Below are positions 53,488-64,000 of a stretch of DNA of 64,000 bases, piece after piece. Both the position numbers and the translations under genes were made by a program. The DNA lies in assembly GCA_027493675.1 (NCBI GenBank), contig JAOSKI010000001.1:434001-498000 (forward strand). Reading direction: 5' to 3'. Below the pieces are notes generated by a model. The model did no database searches. It was not told the origin of the DNA and saw only the letters and a list, made by a program, of their open reading frames with translations. Origin of the DNA: Microthrixaceae bacterium. GTDB taxonomy: Bacteria > Actinomycetota > Acidimicrobiia > Acidimicrobiales > Microtrichaceae. Every line of letters begins with the position of its first letter. Position 1 is the stretch's first letter.

Positions 53488-55985
53488 GGAGACCCCCATG
53501 CCGATCGAGGTGACCGACCCGGTGGAGATCACCGTCGACGGCCGCACCATCACGGTCCAGAACGGCGAACTGCTGATCGACGCGTGCGAGCGCAACGGCA
53601 CCTACATCCCGCGCTTCTGCTACCACTCGCGCATGAGCCCGGTGGGCATGTGCCGGATGTGCATCGTGGAGGTCGATTCCGGTCGAGGTCCGGCGTTGCA
53701 GCCGAGCTGCATGGTGCCGGTCGCGCAGGGCATGGTGGTGGACACCTGCTCCGAGACCGTCGCGAAGGTCCAGGACGGCGTCCTCGAGTACCTGCTCGCC
53801 AACCACCCCCTCGACTGCCCGGTGTGGCGACAAGGGTGGCGAGTGCCCGTTGCAGGACCAGACCTACTCGCACGGCCCCGGTGAGTCGCGCTACGTGGAG
53901 GAGAAGCGCCACCACGCGAAGCCGATAGCCATCTCCGAGACCGTGTACCTCGACCGCGAGCGCTGCATCCTCTGCGATCGCTGCACCCGGTTCGCGGACG
54001 AGGTGGCCGGTGATCCGCTGATCCACTTCATGGACCGCGGGTCGGCCACCCAGGTGAACACCTTCCCGGGCGAGCCGTTCACCTCGTACTTCTCGGGCAA
54101 CACCGTGCAGATCTGCCCGGTGGGTGCGCTCACGGCCAAGCCGTACCGCTTCAAGGCGCGCCCGTGGGACCTCACCGAGAGCGAGTCGACCTGCACCCGG
54201 TGCTCGGTCGGGTGTCGCATCACCGTCGAGGCCTCGCGCGACCAGGTCCTGCGTTTCCAGGGCATCGACTCCGATCCCGTCAACTGGGGCTGGATGTGCG
54301 ACAAGGGTCGTTTCGGCTTCGAGGCCATGAACAGCGAGCAACGGCTGACCGAGCCGTTGCTGCGAGGCGGCGACGGGGAGCTCTCGCCGGGGAGTTGGAG
54401 CGAGGCGTTGGACACCGTGTCGGACGCGGTGACGAGCGCGCTCGAAGGCAGCGGACCGTCCTCGGTCGCGCTCATCGGTGGAGCGCGCAGCACCAACGAG
54501 GGTGCCTACGCGTGGGCCAGGCTCGCCAAGGCCCACATCGGCACCGACAACTGCGATGCACAGCTCGGCGACGGACTGCCCGCCGAGGTTGCGCTCGGGC
54601 TGCCTGGTCTCACCATCGACGAGCTCTGCGCTCCCGGTGGCACGATCCTGTGGATGGGCCCCGACCCGATCGAAGAGCTGCCGGTGCTGCATCTCCGGTT
54701 GCGCCACGCGGTGATCAACGACGGTGCGAGGATCATCGAGCTGGGGCCTCGACGCACCGGGCTGCGGTCGCTCGTCGCCGCCCGGGTGAACGTCGCCCCG
54801 GGCGAGCTGCCCTCGGTGCTCGGTCGCCTCCTCGCGGGCGATCCGCCCGACGGGCAACACGACTCCGACGAGGGTGGATCGGTGGGCGGCTACGAGAAGG
54901 CCTCCACCATCCTGCGTGAAGCAGGCGACGATCTACGGGTGGTGGTCGGCCGCCCCAACCTGGCCGAGTCGGCCGACGTGAGCGTGGCCGCAGTTGCGGC
55001 GTTGCGACGTTCGGTGCCCGGAGCCCGTTTCCTGGTTGCCCTGCCACGCGGAAACGTGCGCGGCGCCCTCGAAGCCGGTCTCGCCCCGGGCCTCCTGCCG
55101 GGGGGCGAGCCACTGGAGGGAGGATCCGTTACGCAGTGGGGTTCGGTTCCAGCCGAACGGGGACTCGACACGCAGGGAATCCTCGAGGCCGCCGCAGCGG
55201 GACGCATCGAGGTGCTGTTCCTGCTCGGTTCCGATCCTCTGTCGGACTTCCCGGACAGCTCACTCGCGCGTCGGGCGCTCAGCGCCGCAAGGATGGTCGT
55301 CTCGGTCGCGCCACTCATGGACCCCTCGGCGTCGCAGGCTGATGTGGTGCTGCCGGCCGCCGGGTTCACCGAGGTCGACGGAACCACCACCAACTTCGAA
55401 GGTCGTGTGACGGAGGTGTCCCGCAAGGTGACAGCGGTGGGCACTGCCCGGGCGGACTGGTCGATCGCTGTCGATCTGGCAGCCCGTATCGCGGCGCGTC
55501 TCGACAGCACCACCGAGGTCGTCGGCTCATTCGATGCGTTGGCATCGGAGCTCCAATCGCTGAGGACCGGCACCGACGCAGGTTCCGACCGCGACGGAAC
55601 GGTCATCGGGCTGGAACGTGAACTGCCCCTACCGGATTCCGGCGACCCGACGGTGCCGCCCACCGATGCCTACGGACTGCGGCTCGTGGTGGCACGGAAC
55701 CTGTACGACAGGGGGACCATGATGGTCGCGTCGCCGTCCTCGTCGGGGCTGGCGCCGGAGCCGTTGGCGCTGCTCGGTCCGGCCGATGCCGCACCGCTCG
55801 GCATCGGGGACTCCACGAGCGTGAAGCTGTCGTCCCCGAGTGGTTCGATCACGGTGCGTGCACGCGAGGACGCCACGGTGCCCAAGGGGGTGGTCGTGAT
55901 GAGCCACAACCTCGAAGGCGTCGATCCGGGCGAGCTCGTGACAGCCGGGGAGATCGTGTGTGACGTGCGGGTGGAGGTGAGCTGA
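53480..55985 (+). CDS. nuoG: NADH-quinone oxidoreductase subunit G (one frameshift)
   Basis: 75-kDa Fe-S subunit. [2Fe-2S] site RFCYHSRMSPVGMCRMCIVE; after a break near 53835 the N5 loop (CPLQDQTYSHGPGESR), N4 cysteines RCILCDRCTRF and QICPVGALTAKPYRF; then an extra [4Fe-4S] set in CTRCSVGCRITV and WMCDKGRFG as in N7-type NuoG. The remaining ~550 residues are a molybdopterin-oxidoreductase-like domain without cofactor role (DVVLPAAGFTEVDGTTTNFE). About 835 residues. Its stop overlaps nuoH (TGATG). Confidence 0.93.
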
Positions 55986-57177
55986 TGGATCCGCTGCTGT
56001 CGGGCGACGTCGGGCTCGCCCAAGTGCTCATCGTCTTGCTGAAGGTCGTGGTCGCGTTCGCCGCGCTGATGGTGGGCGTGATGCTCATGGTGTGGTTCGA
56101 GCGCAAGCTGGTGGCCGACATGCAGAACCGCATCGGGCCCAACCGGGCGGGCCCGTTCGGATTGCTGCAGACACTGCGGACGGCATCAAGTTGTTCTTCA
56201 AGGAGGACCTGTCCCCACAGAACGCTGACCCGTTCGTGTACAAGCTGGCGCCCTACCTGTCGCTCATCCCCGCGTTCGTCGTGTTCGCGGTGGTGCCGGT
56301 GGCGGGGAACTTCTCGGGCGACAGCGACGGGGTCGTCACCCTGTTCGGCCACGAGACGTTCATGCAGGTGGCCGACCCGCAGATCGGGATCCTGCTGGTG
56401 TTGGCCATGTCGTCGGTGGCCGTCTACGGCATCATGCTGGCGGGCTGGTCATCGGGTTCCAAGTACCCGTTGCTCGGTTCGGTGCGCCACGTCCCAGATG
56501 GTCTCCTACGAGGCTGCCCTCGGCCTGTCGGTTGCGACCGTGTTGCTGCTGGCGGGTTCGCTGTCGACGAACCTCATCGTGGACACCCAGGCCGGCGGCC
56601 GATGGAACCTGTGGATGACCGGGCTGGTCCCCTTCGTGGTGTTCCTGATCGCCGGTACCGCCGAGTTGAACCGCCCACCGTTCGACCTGGTGGAGGCCGA
56701 ACAGGAGCTGGTGGGTGGCTTCCACACCGAGTACACCGCACTTCGCTTCGCGATGTTCTTCCTTGCCGAGTTCATGAACACGGTGACGATGTCGGCGATC
56801 ATCGTCACGTTGTTCTTCGGTGGGCCGGCCGGTCCGACGTTCGGGCTCACCGGGTGGTTCCCCGACTACGTGCTCGGCTTCACGTACTTCTTCGCGAAGC
56901 TGTTCGTGTTCCTGTTCGTGTTCGTGTGGTTCCGTGCCACCCTGCCCCGCTTCCGTTACGACCAGCTCATGGACCTGGGTTGGAAGCTGCTGATCCCCTG
57001 GCGCTGGGTTGGTTCCTGATCGTCGCCGCGGTGAAGGTGGCCGTGGATGCCGATTGGAACATCGGCTTGGTGTTGGTGGTCGCCGCAGCCGGCCTGCTTG
57101 CCGGAGGGTGCTGCTGCGCCTGGCGATCCGTTCGGGCCACGACGCGCGACCTGGAGCTGTCCGGAGGTGATCGCTGA
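55985..57177 (+). CDS. nuoH: NADH-quinone oxidoreductase subunit H (three frameshifts)
   Basis: Membrane subunit lining the quinone tunnel. [20 protein letters not shown] and GPFGLLQTL open it; breaks near 56185, 56495 and 57002 separate [60 protein letters not shown] with [36 protein letters not shown], and the last helix [14 protein letters not shown]. Eight helices can be traced. The stop 57177 overlaps nuoI ATG (TGATG), which confirms the final frame. Confidence 0.92.
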
Positions 57178-57860
57178 TGGGATACCTCGAAGGATTCAAG
57201 GTCACCTTCGCCAAGTGGGCGGGAGTGCACAGCGACACCGGGCGGCGGGTGACCCTCGAGTACCCCGAGGAGGTGCGCCCCAAGCCCGTGCGCTTCCACG
57301 GGCGTCACGTCCTCAACCGCTACGAGGACGGGATGGAGAAGTGCATCGGGTGCGAGCTGTGCGCGGGGGTGTGTCCCGCCCGTTGCATCTACGTGCGCGG
57401 TGCCGACAACGACCCCGACGATCCCACCTCCCCGGGTGAGCGATACGGGTACGTCTACGAGATCAACTACCTGCGCTGCATCCACTGCGACCTGTGCGTG
57501 GAGGCGTGCCCGACCCAGGCCATCACCGAGAGCAAGCTGTTCGAGTTCGCCTTCACCGATCGTGAGGACGCGATCTACACCAAGGACGAGCTGCTGGTCG
57601 ACGACGACGGCCGTCCACGCCGGATGCCGTGGGAGCATTGGGAGGGTGGCTTCGATCCGGCCGAGGACACCTCGGGGTGGATGCGCGCCACCTCGCCCTC
57701 GGGAGATGTGCGCTTCGAGGGCATCGTGGCGTGGGCCAACGAGCTCGGCTACGGCGGTCGCGATGCCGAGGTGGGCCAGCCGGGAGAGGCAGCTGCAGCT
57801 GCTGCCGAAGTTGCCGCCGAGCAGGCCGCGCACGACGCAGATGGGCACGGTGGTCACTGA
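57177..57860 (+). CDS. nuoI: NADH-quinone oxidoreductase subunit I
   Basis: Intact, 227 residues. Two [4Fe-4S] clusters (N6a, N6b): [20 protein letters not shown] and [20 protein letters not shown]. The N-terminal [20 protein letters not shown] is the amphipathic membrane-contact helix. After the ferredoxin domain a ~70-residue tail follows, the last part rich in Ala/Glu/His ([19 protein letters not shown]). It hands electrons to NuoB. Its stop overlaps nuoJ ATG (TGATG). Confidence 0.95.
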   Translation: MGYLEGFKVTFAKWAGVHSDTGRRVTLEYPEEVRPKPVRFHGRHVLNRYEDGMEKCIGCELCAGVCPARCIYVRGADNDPDDPTSPGERYGYVYEINYLRCIHCDLCVEACPTQAITESKLFEFAFTDREDAIYTKDELLVDDDGRPRRMPWEHWEGGFDPAEDTSGWMRATSPSGDVRFEGIVAWANELGYGGRDAEVGQPGEAAAAAAEVAAEQAAHDADGHGGH

Positions 57861-58537
57861 TGCGCGTGGAGATGTTCACCTTCCTGGTGGCCGCCATGAT
57901 CTGCCTGGGCGGCGCCTTGGGCGTGGTGCTGCTGCGCAACACCGTGCACAACGCACTCAGCCTCGTGGCGACGCTGTTCGGCATAGCTGTGCTGTTCATG
58001 GCGCAGGGTGCGTACTTCCTGGCAGCGGTCCAGGTGATCGTCTATGCGGGCGCGATAGTGATCCTGTTCCTGTTCGTGATCATGCTTCTCGGGGTCGACC
58101 GCGCCACGAAGATGGGAGTCGACCCCATAGTCGGCCAGCGGCCCGCGGCGGTGATCGCGGGTCTTGCGATCCTGGGCATGTCGCTGGTGGCGTTGCTCGC
58201 CGGCCCCGAGGTGGTCACGGGCGCGTCGGGCACCACGGCCGCGGTCACATCCGAGGTTCCCGACGTGAACCAGCTTGGCCGGGTTCTGTTCACCGACTAC
58301 GTCTTCGCGTTCGAGATCACCGCCATCCTGTTGACCGTGGCGGTGGTGGGCGCGGTCGTGCTGGTGCGCCGCTCGGCCGGCGAACCCGAGGACTCCGACG
58401 AGTTCCCAGAGGGCACCGCGGCGGACGAGCTGGCAGCGCAGCGGGCGCTCGAGGACGAGTGGGATGACGACGCGGCCGTGGACGGACCCACCGGCGAGGA
58501 CGACCTCGAGCCGTACGCCGAGGAGGTCGAGCCATGA
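57860..58537 (+). CDS. nuoJ: NADH-quinone oxidoreductase subunit J
   Basis: Intact, 225 residues. Five helices, starting TFLVAAMICLGGALGVVLLR; the conserved third helix AVQVIVYAGAIVILFLFVIM has the pi-bulge region linked to proton coupling. The last ~60 residues are a strongly acidic cytoplasmic tail (EDEWDDDAAVDGPTGEDD), longer than in most NuoJ. Its stop overlaps nuoK by four bases (ATGA). Confidence 0.93.
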   Translation: MRVEMFTFLVAAMICLGGALGVVLLRNTVHNALSLVATLFGIAVLFMAQGAYFLAAVQVIVYAGAIVILFLFVIMLLGVDRATKMGVDPIVGQRPAAVIAGLAILGMSLVALLAGPEVVTGASGTTAAVTSEVPDVNQLGRVLFTDYVFAFEITAILLTVAVVGAVVLVRRSAGEPEDSDEFPEGTAADELAAQRALEDEWDDDAAVDGPTGEDDLEPYAEEVEP

Positions 58538-58860
58538 CGTTGGCCCAGATAGAGGTCGGGCTCACACCCGCGTGGTACCTGGTGCTGGCCGCGATGATCT
58601 TCGCGATCGGTGCGGTGGGCCTGCTGATCCGGCGCAACCCGCTGGTGATGTTCATGTGCGTCGAGTTGATGCTCAACGCAGTCACGCTCACCTTCGTGTC
58701 CTTCTCGCGGGCCCTCGATGACGTGGGTGGTCAGGTGTTCGTGTTCTTCGTGCTCGTGGTGGCAGCAGCCGAGGTGGTCGTGGGACTCGCCCTGGTGGTT
58801 GCGATCATGCGTCGGCGCCAGGGAGCCGACGCAGACGACCTTTCCCTGATGCGAGGCTGA
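58534..58860 (+). CDS. nuoK: NADH-quinone oxidoreductase subunit K
   Basis: Intact, 108 residues, three helices: AWYLVLAAMIFAIGAVGLLI, NPLVMFMCVELMLNAVTLTF with the conserved membrane Glu, and VFVFFVLVVAAAEVVVGLAL with the second one. These glutamates belong to the E-channel of the proton path. It lies one base before nuoL. Confidence 0.95.
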   Translation: MTLAQIEVGLTPAWYLVLAAMIFAIGAVGLLIRRNPLVMFMCVELMLNAVTLTFVSFSRALDDVGGQVFVFFVLVVAAAEVVVGLALVVAIMRRRQGADADDLSLMRG

Positions 58861-58861
58861 C

Positions 58862-60794
58862 GTGGAGGACCTGATCTGGCTCATCCCGGCGTTGCCCCTC
58901 GCGGGTTTCGTAGTCCTGCTGTTCCTCGGTCGTCGCATCGGGGAGCCAGGTGCGGGCTGGCTCGCCACACTGATGGTGAGCGGGTCCTTCGTGGCGTCGC
59001 TGGCCGCCTTCTTCGAGTTGGGCGGTCTGGGTGCCGAGGAGCGGGTCCTGCACACCACCCTGTTCACCTGGCTTCCGGCCGGTGGCTTCAGCGTCGACAT
59101 CGGGTTCATGGCCGATCCGCTGTCGATCGCCATGGCCCTGTTCGTCACAGGCATCGGTGCGCTGATCCACCTGTATTCGATCGGTTACATGGCCGGTGAC
59201 GAGAACTTCTCCAAGTTCTTCGTGTACCTGAACGCGTTCGTCGCCTCGATGCTGATCCTGGTGATGGCCGACAACCTGGTGCTCACCTTCCTCGGTTGGG
59301 AGGGTGTCGGCGCGTGCTCCTACCTGCTGATCAGCTTCTGGTTCAGCGACAAGGCGAACGCCACCGCCGGCAAGAAGGCGTTCGTCACCAACCGGGTGGG
59401 TGACATGGGGTTCATGCTCGGCACCTTCCTGGTCTGGATGACCCTGGGCACGGTCGACTATGCGGAGATCGGGGTTCTTGCGCACGGCGGGATCGCGGGG
59501 GTGACCGCCACCGCGATCGTGTTGCTGTTCTTCCTCGCGGCCACCGGCAAGTCGGCCCAGTTGCCGCTGTTCGTCTGGCTCCCCGACGCCATGGCCGGCC
59601 CCACTCCCGTCTCCGCTCTCATCCATGCGGCCACGATGGTCACCTCGGGCATCTTCCTGCTGACACGGCTCAACCCTCTACTGGCCGAGGCCGGTTGGGC
59701 CAACGACGTGATCGCATGGGTAGGCCTGGCCACGGCGCTGGTCGCCGCGCTGGCGGCGGTGGCCCAGAACGACATCAAGAAGGTGCTCGCCTACTCGACG
59801 ATCTCGCAGCTCGGGTACATGTTCCTGGCGGTCGGTTCGGGTGCGTTCGTGGCGGGCGTGTTCCACATGATCACCCACGCCTTCTTCAAGGCCCTCCTCT
59901 TCCTCGGCTCCGGAGCGGTGATCGTCGCCATGGGCCACGAACAGGACATGCGGCTCTACGGGCGCCTGCGGAAGTACCTGCCGATCACCTCGATCACCTT
60001 CATCGTCGGTTGGCTGGCGATATCGGGTGTGCCTCCTTTCGCCGGTTTCTGGTCCAAGGACGAGGTGCTCGCCGCCGCCTGGGACAACGGCCCGGCGGGA
60101 CCGGTCATGTGGGGCATCGGGATCCTCATAGCGCTGCTCACCGCCTTCTACATGACCCGCCTCGTGTTGATGACGTTCTTCGGACCCAAGGAGAACTGGC
60201 GCGACTCCGCCGCATACGAGGAGGTCCCAGACCTCCACCACCGCCACCTGGATCCGGCGCACATCCCACATGAGCCCAACTGGACCATGACGGTGCCGCT
60301 GGTGGTGCTGGGGGTGTTCGCGACCGTTTCGGGTCTGATCAACACCCCCTTCGGTGAGAGCGTCGACTACCTGGCCGACTGGCTCGAGCCGATCCTGGCC
60401 CATGAGCACGAACTGCTCGGGTACGGGACCCTCGCGATCCTCGGAGTGGTGGCTATCGCCTCCGCGGTCGGGGGCATCGCATGGGCATGGAACCTCTACC
60501 AGCGCGGCAGGGGTTGCGTTCCGCGATCGAGCAGCCGGCGTTCCAGCACGCCCTGTACATCGACGAGACCTACTCCGCTGTTGTCGGTGGACCGGGTGAG
60601 GCTGCAGCCGATGGCCTCGCCTCGTTCGACTCCACCGTGGTGGACGGCGCGGTCAACGGCGTGGGGTGGCTGTCGGTGGCGAGTGGTCGGGCGCTGCGGG
60701 TGTTCCAGAGCGGGTTCGTGCGTGCCTATGCCCTGGCGGTGGCCGGAGGAGCAGTGGTGTTGATGGTGTTCGTCGTGATCAGGATGAGCGGCTC

Positions 60795-60798
<4 letters not shown>
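58862..60798 (+). CDS. nuoL: NADH-quinone oxidoreductase subunit L (one frameshift)
   Basis: Distal antiporter-like proton pump subunit. LTFLGWEGVGACSYLLISFW holds the key Glu; LPLFVWLPDAMAGPTPVSAL and IHAATMVTSGIFLLTRLNPL, LAAVAQNDIKKVLAYSTISQ and FHMITHAFFKALLFLGSGAV are the conserved channel helices with their lysines and histidines. Near 60500 the frame changes and the lateral helix region ends with DGAVNGVGWLSVASGRALRV and a last helix ALAVAGGAVVLMVFVVIRM. About 645 residues. Start GTG 58862. Stop overlaps nuoM (ATGA). Confidence 0.93.
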
Positions 60799-62357
<1,559 letters not shown>

Positions 62358-62358
<1 letters not shown>

Positions 62359-63944
62359 TGATCCTTCAGGTACCACCTCCGGTTCCCGTCGTGCCCGAAT
62401 CCGTTGGCGAGGGCTCCGCCGCGCTGGTCACACCCGAGATCGTGTGGTCCGCCGTCCGCGCCGGCTCTCATACTCATGCTCGGCGGGATCCTGTTGCTCA
62501 CGGTGGTGTCGCTCGTGCGCAGGAGCCTGCCGTCGTGGTTCCACGCGACCTGGACCGTCGTTGTCGCCGCCGCGTCGATCGTGGCGACGGTGCCCTTGTG
62601 GCACCGCGTCATGGACGAGGGAGCGTCGTCGGAGATGGCGGGTGCGGTGGGTCTGGACGGCTTCTCGTTGTTCGTCACCGGCGTGATCTCGCTGTCGGTG
62701 ATCCTCGCCGCCCTCCTGCTGGAGGGTTACCTGAAGCGTGAGGACATGGTCGGCCCCGAGTGGTACGTGCTCATGCTCCTGTCGGCCTCGGGTGGAGTGG
62801 TCATGGCCTCGGCCAACGACCTGATCGTGTTGTTCGTGGGTCTGGAGATCCTCTCGGTCGCCGTGTACGTGCTCGCATCCATGCACATGCGTAGGGCGTC
62901 CTCCCAGGAGGCGGGTTTCAAGTACTTCATACTCGGAGCCTTCTCCTCGGCGTTCCTGCTGTATGGCATCGCCTTCGTCTACGGCGCAACGGGGTCCACC
63001 AACCTCGCCGACATCCAGACGTTCCTGGCAGACAACGTGCTGATCTACAACGGCCTGCTTCTGGCCGGGCTCGCGTTCATGTTGGTGGGCTTCGGGTTCA
63101 AGGTCGCCGCGGTGCCCTTCCACATGTGGGCACCGGATGTGTACCAGGGCGCGCCGACGCCGGTGTCCGCGTACATGGCTGCCGGCGTGAAGGCGGCCGG
63201 TTTCGCGGGGCTGCTGCGGGTGTTCGTGATGGCGTTCGGCCCGACCTACCGCGACGAGTGGATCCCCATGGTGGGTGCCCTGGCGGTGTTGAGCCTCGTG
63301 GTCGGATCCGTGATGGCGATCGTGCAGACGAACGTGAAGCGGATGCTCGCGTACTCCTCGATCAGCCATGCCGGCTTCATGCTGTTGGGGGTGACCGCCG
63401 CATCCGAGGCGGGTACCTCTGCCGCGTTGTTCTACCTGCTCGCGTACACCTTCATGGTCGCCGGCAGCTTCGGGGTGGTCACCCTCATCGGCCGCACCGG
63501 CGACGGACGCCATTCGCTGGATGACTACCGGGGCCTGTCGCGTGCGCGACCGGGCCTGGCGCTTCTGTTCACCGTATTCCTGCTCGCCCAGTCCGGGATC
63601 CCGCTCACCGGCGGGTTCTCGCGAAGTTCTACGTGATAGGCGCCGTGGTGGAGGAGGGCTTCTACGCCTTGGCGGTGATAGCCATGTTGTCCGCGGTGAT
63701 CGCGGCGTTCCTCTACCTGCGAGTGATCGTGGCGATGTACTTCGCCGGGCCACAGGGCGCAGGGGAGGACTCCGAGGAGCAGGCGGACTTCGCTGGACCG
63801 GCGGTGCGCATCCCTGCGGCGGCCGGGATCGCACTGGCGCTCGCCTTGGTGGGTACCGTGGCTCTCGGGGTGGTCCCCGGCCCTGCGACCGACGTGGCCC
63901 GGGACGCCACCGCAGAGCTCACCGCCGCCACCCCGGCGGACTGA
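62358..63944 (+). CDS. nuoN: NADH-quinone oxidoreductase subunit N (two frameshifts)
   Basis: Third antiporter-like subunit and last gene of the operon. N-terminal IVWSAVRA breaks near 62465, then LILMLGGILLLTVVSLVRRS; NDLIVLFVGLEILSVAVYVL has the channel Glu; KVAAVPFHMWAPDVYQGAPT and PVSAYMAAGVKAAGFAGLLR, AIVQTNVKRMLAYSSISHAG follow. A break near 63625 separates GIPLTGGFSRSST from YVIGAVVEEGFYALAVIAML. About 530 residues. No gene follows; 63945-64000 is empty to the window edge. Confidence 0.93.
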
Positions 63945-64000
63945 CCCCCTGGTACCCCGGGGTGCGATCGGGTGGAGTTCCGAGTCCGGTGAGGCGATCA

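Noticed and set aside
62428-63834. A 468-codon minus-strand open frame (and a similar one at 47292-48650)
   Set aside because: Both are shadows of nuoN and of the membrane protein before nuoA; composition is dominated by His, Arg, Gln and Glu.
63945-63970. GC-rich inverted repeat after nuoN as a terminator
   Set aside because: CCCC and GGGG can pair, but the stem is short and has no T-run; support is too weak.

Overview
The window is high-G+C DNA from an actinobacterium. It carries mycothiol synthesis (mshA next to a YbjN-type gene), an actinobacterial SOS box in front of a DUF222/HNH gene, DUF3039 and RsiG-type proteins, and the rex-hemACDB-hemL block. Many transcription units open without a ribosome binding site. 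A deep branch such as Acidimicrobiia fits the gene mix, but this is inference without a phylogenetic marker.

Layout. 1-9.5 kb: nitroreductase, GT4 glycosyltransferase, two small membrane proteins, a three-gene ABC-2 exporter, and an SOS-controlled HNH-endonuclease-like gene, closed by tRNA-Lys. 9.8-16.4 kb: a catabolic block with a zinc alcohol dehydrogenase divergent from an acetoacetate-decarboxylase-like protein and an acyl-CoA dehydrogenase; facing them are a large molybdopterin oxidoreductase and a TetR regulator. 16.5-17 kb: degenerate DNA with an IS110 transposase remnant. 17-22.9 kb: a META-domain lipoprotein, a VanY-type peptidase, an encapsulin plus encapsulated-ferritin operon, a SnoaL-like protein, a DsbA-like protein and DUF3039. 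23-28.3 kb: a histidine phosphatase, MoaD, a CdsA-like membrane protein, a two-motif RsiG-type c-di-GMP protein, an XRE regulator, mshA and ybjN. 28.5-38.6 kb: proC, a SAM hydrolase with a 29-residue membrane peptide, an acyl-CoA ligase, then rex-hemA-hemC-hemD-hemB-hemL (tetrapyrrole synthesis from glutamyl-tRNA). 39.4-42 kb, minus strand: geranylgeranyl-reductase-family protein, anchored cytochrome c and a membrane-anchored protein. 42.4-48.3 kb: a bc-type complex with split cytochrome b, a ferredoxin, a Rieske protein, a diheme cytochrome c and two unknown membrane proteins. 48.3-63.9 kb: complete nuoA-N (complex I). The last 20 kb thus encode a route from NADH through quinone to cytochrome c.

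More than half of the protein genes, including universally intact ones such as nuoB/E/F/G/H/L/M/N, hemC, hemL and proC, are split by single-base frame changes, often at G or C runs. Conserved sequence resumes in another frame each time, and start/stop overlaps between genes are kept. I read these as sequencing or assembly errors, not gene decay, and give each such gene as one CDS with its approximate break points. Where a break hides the stop or start, this is said.
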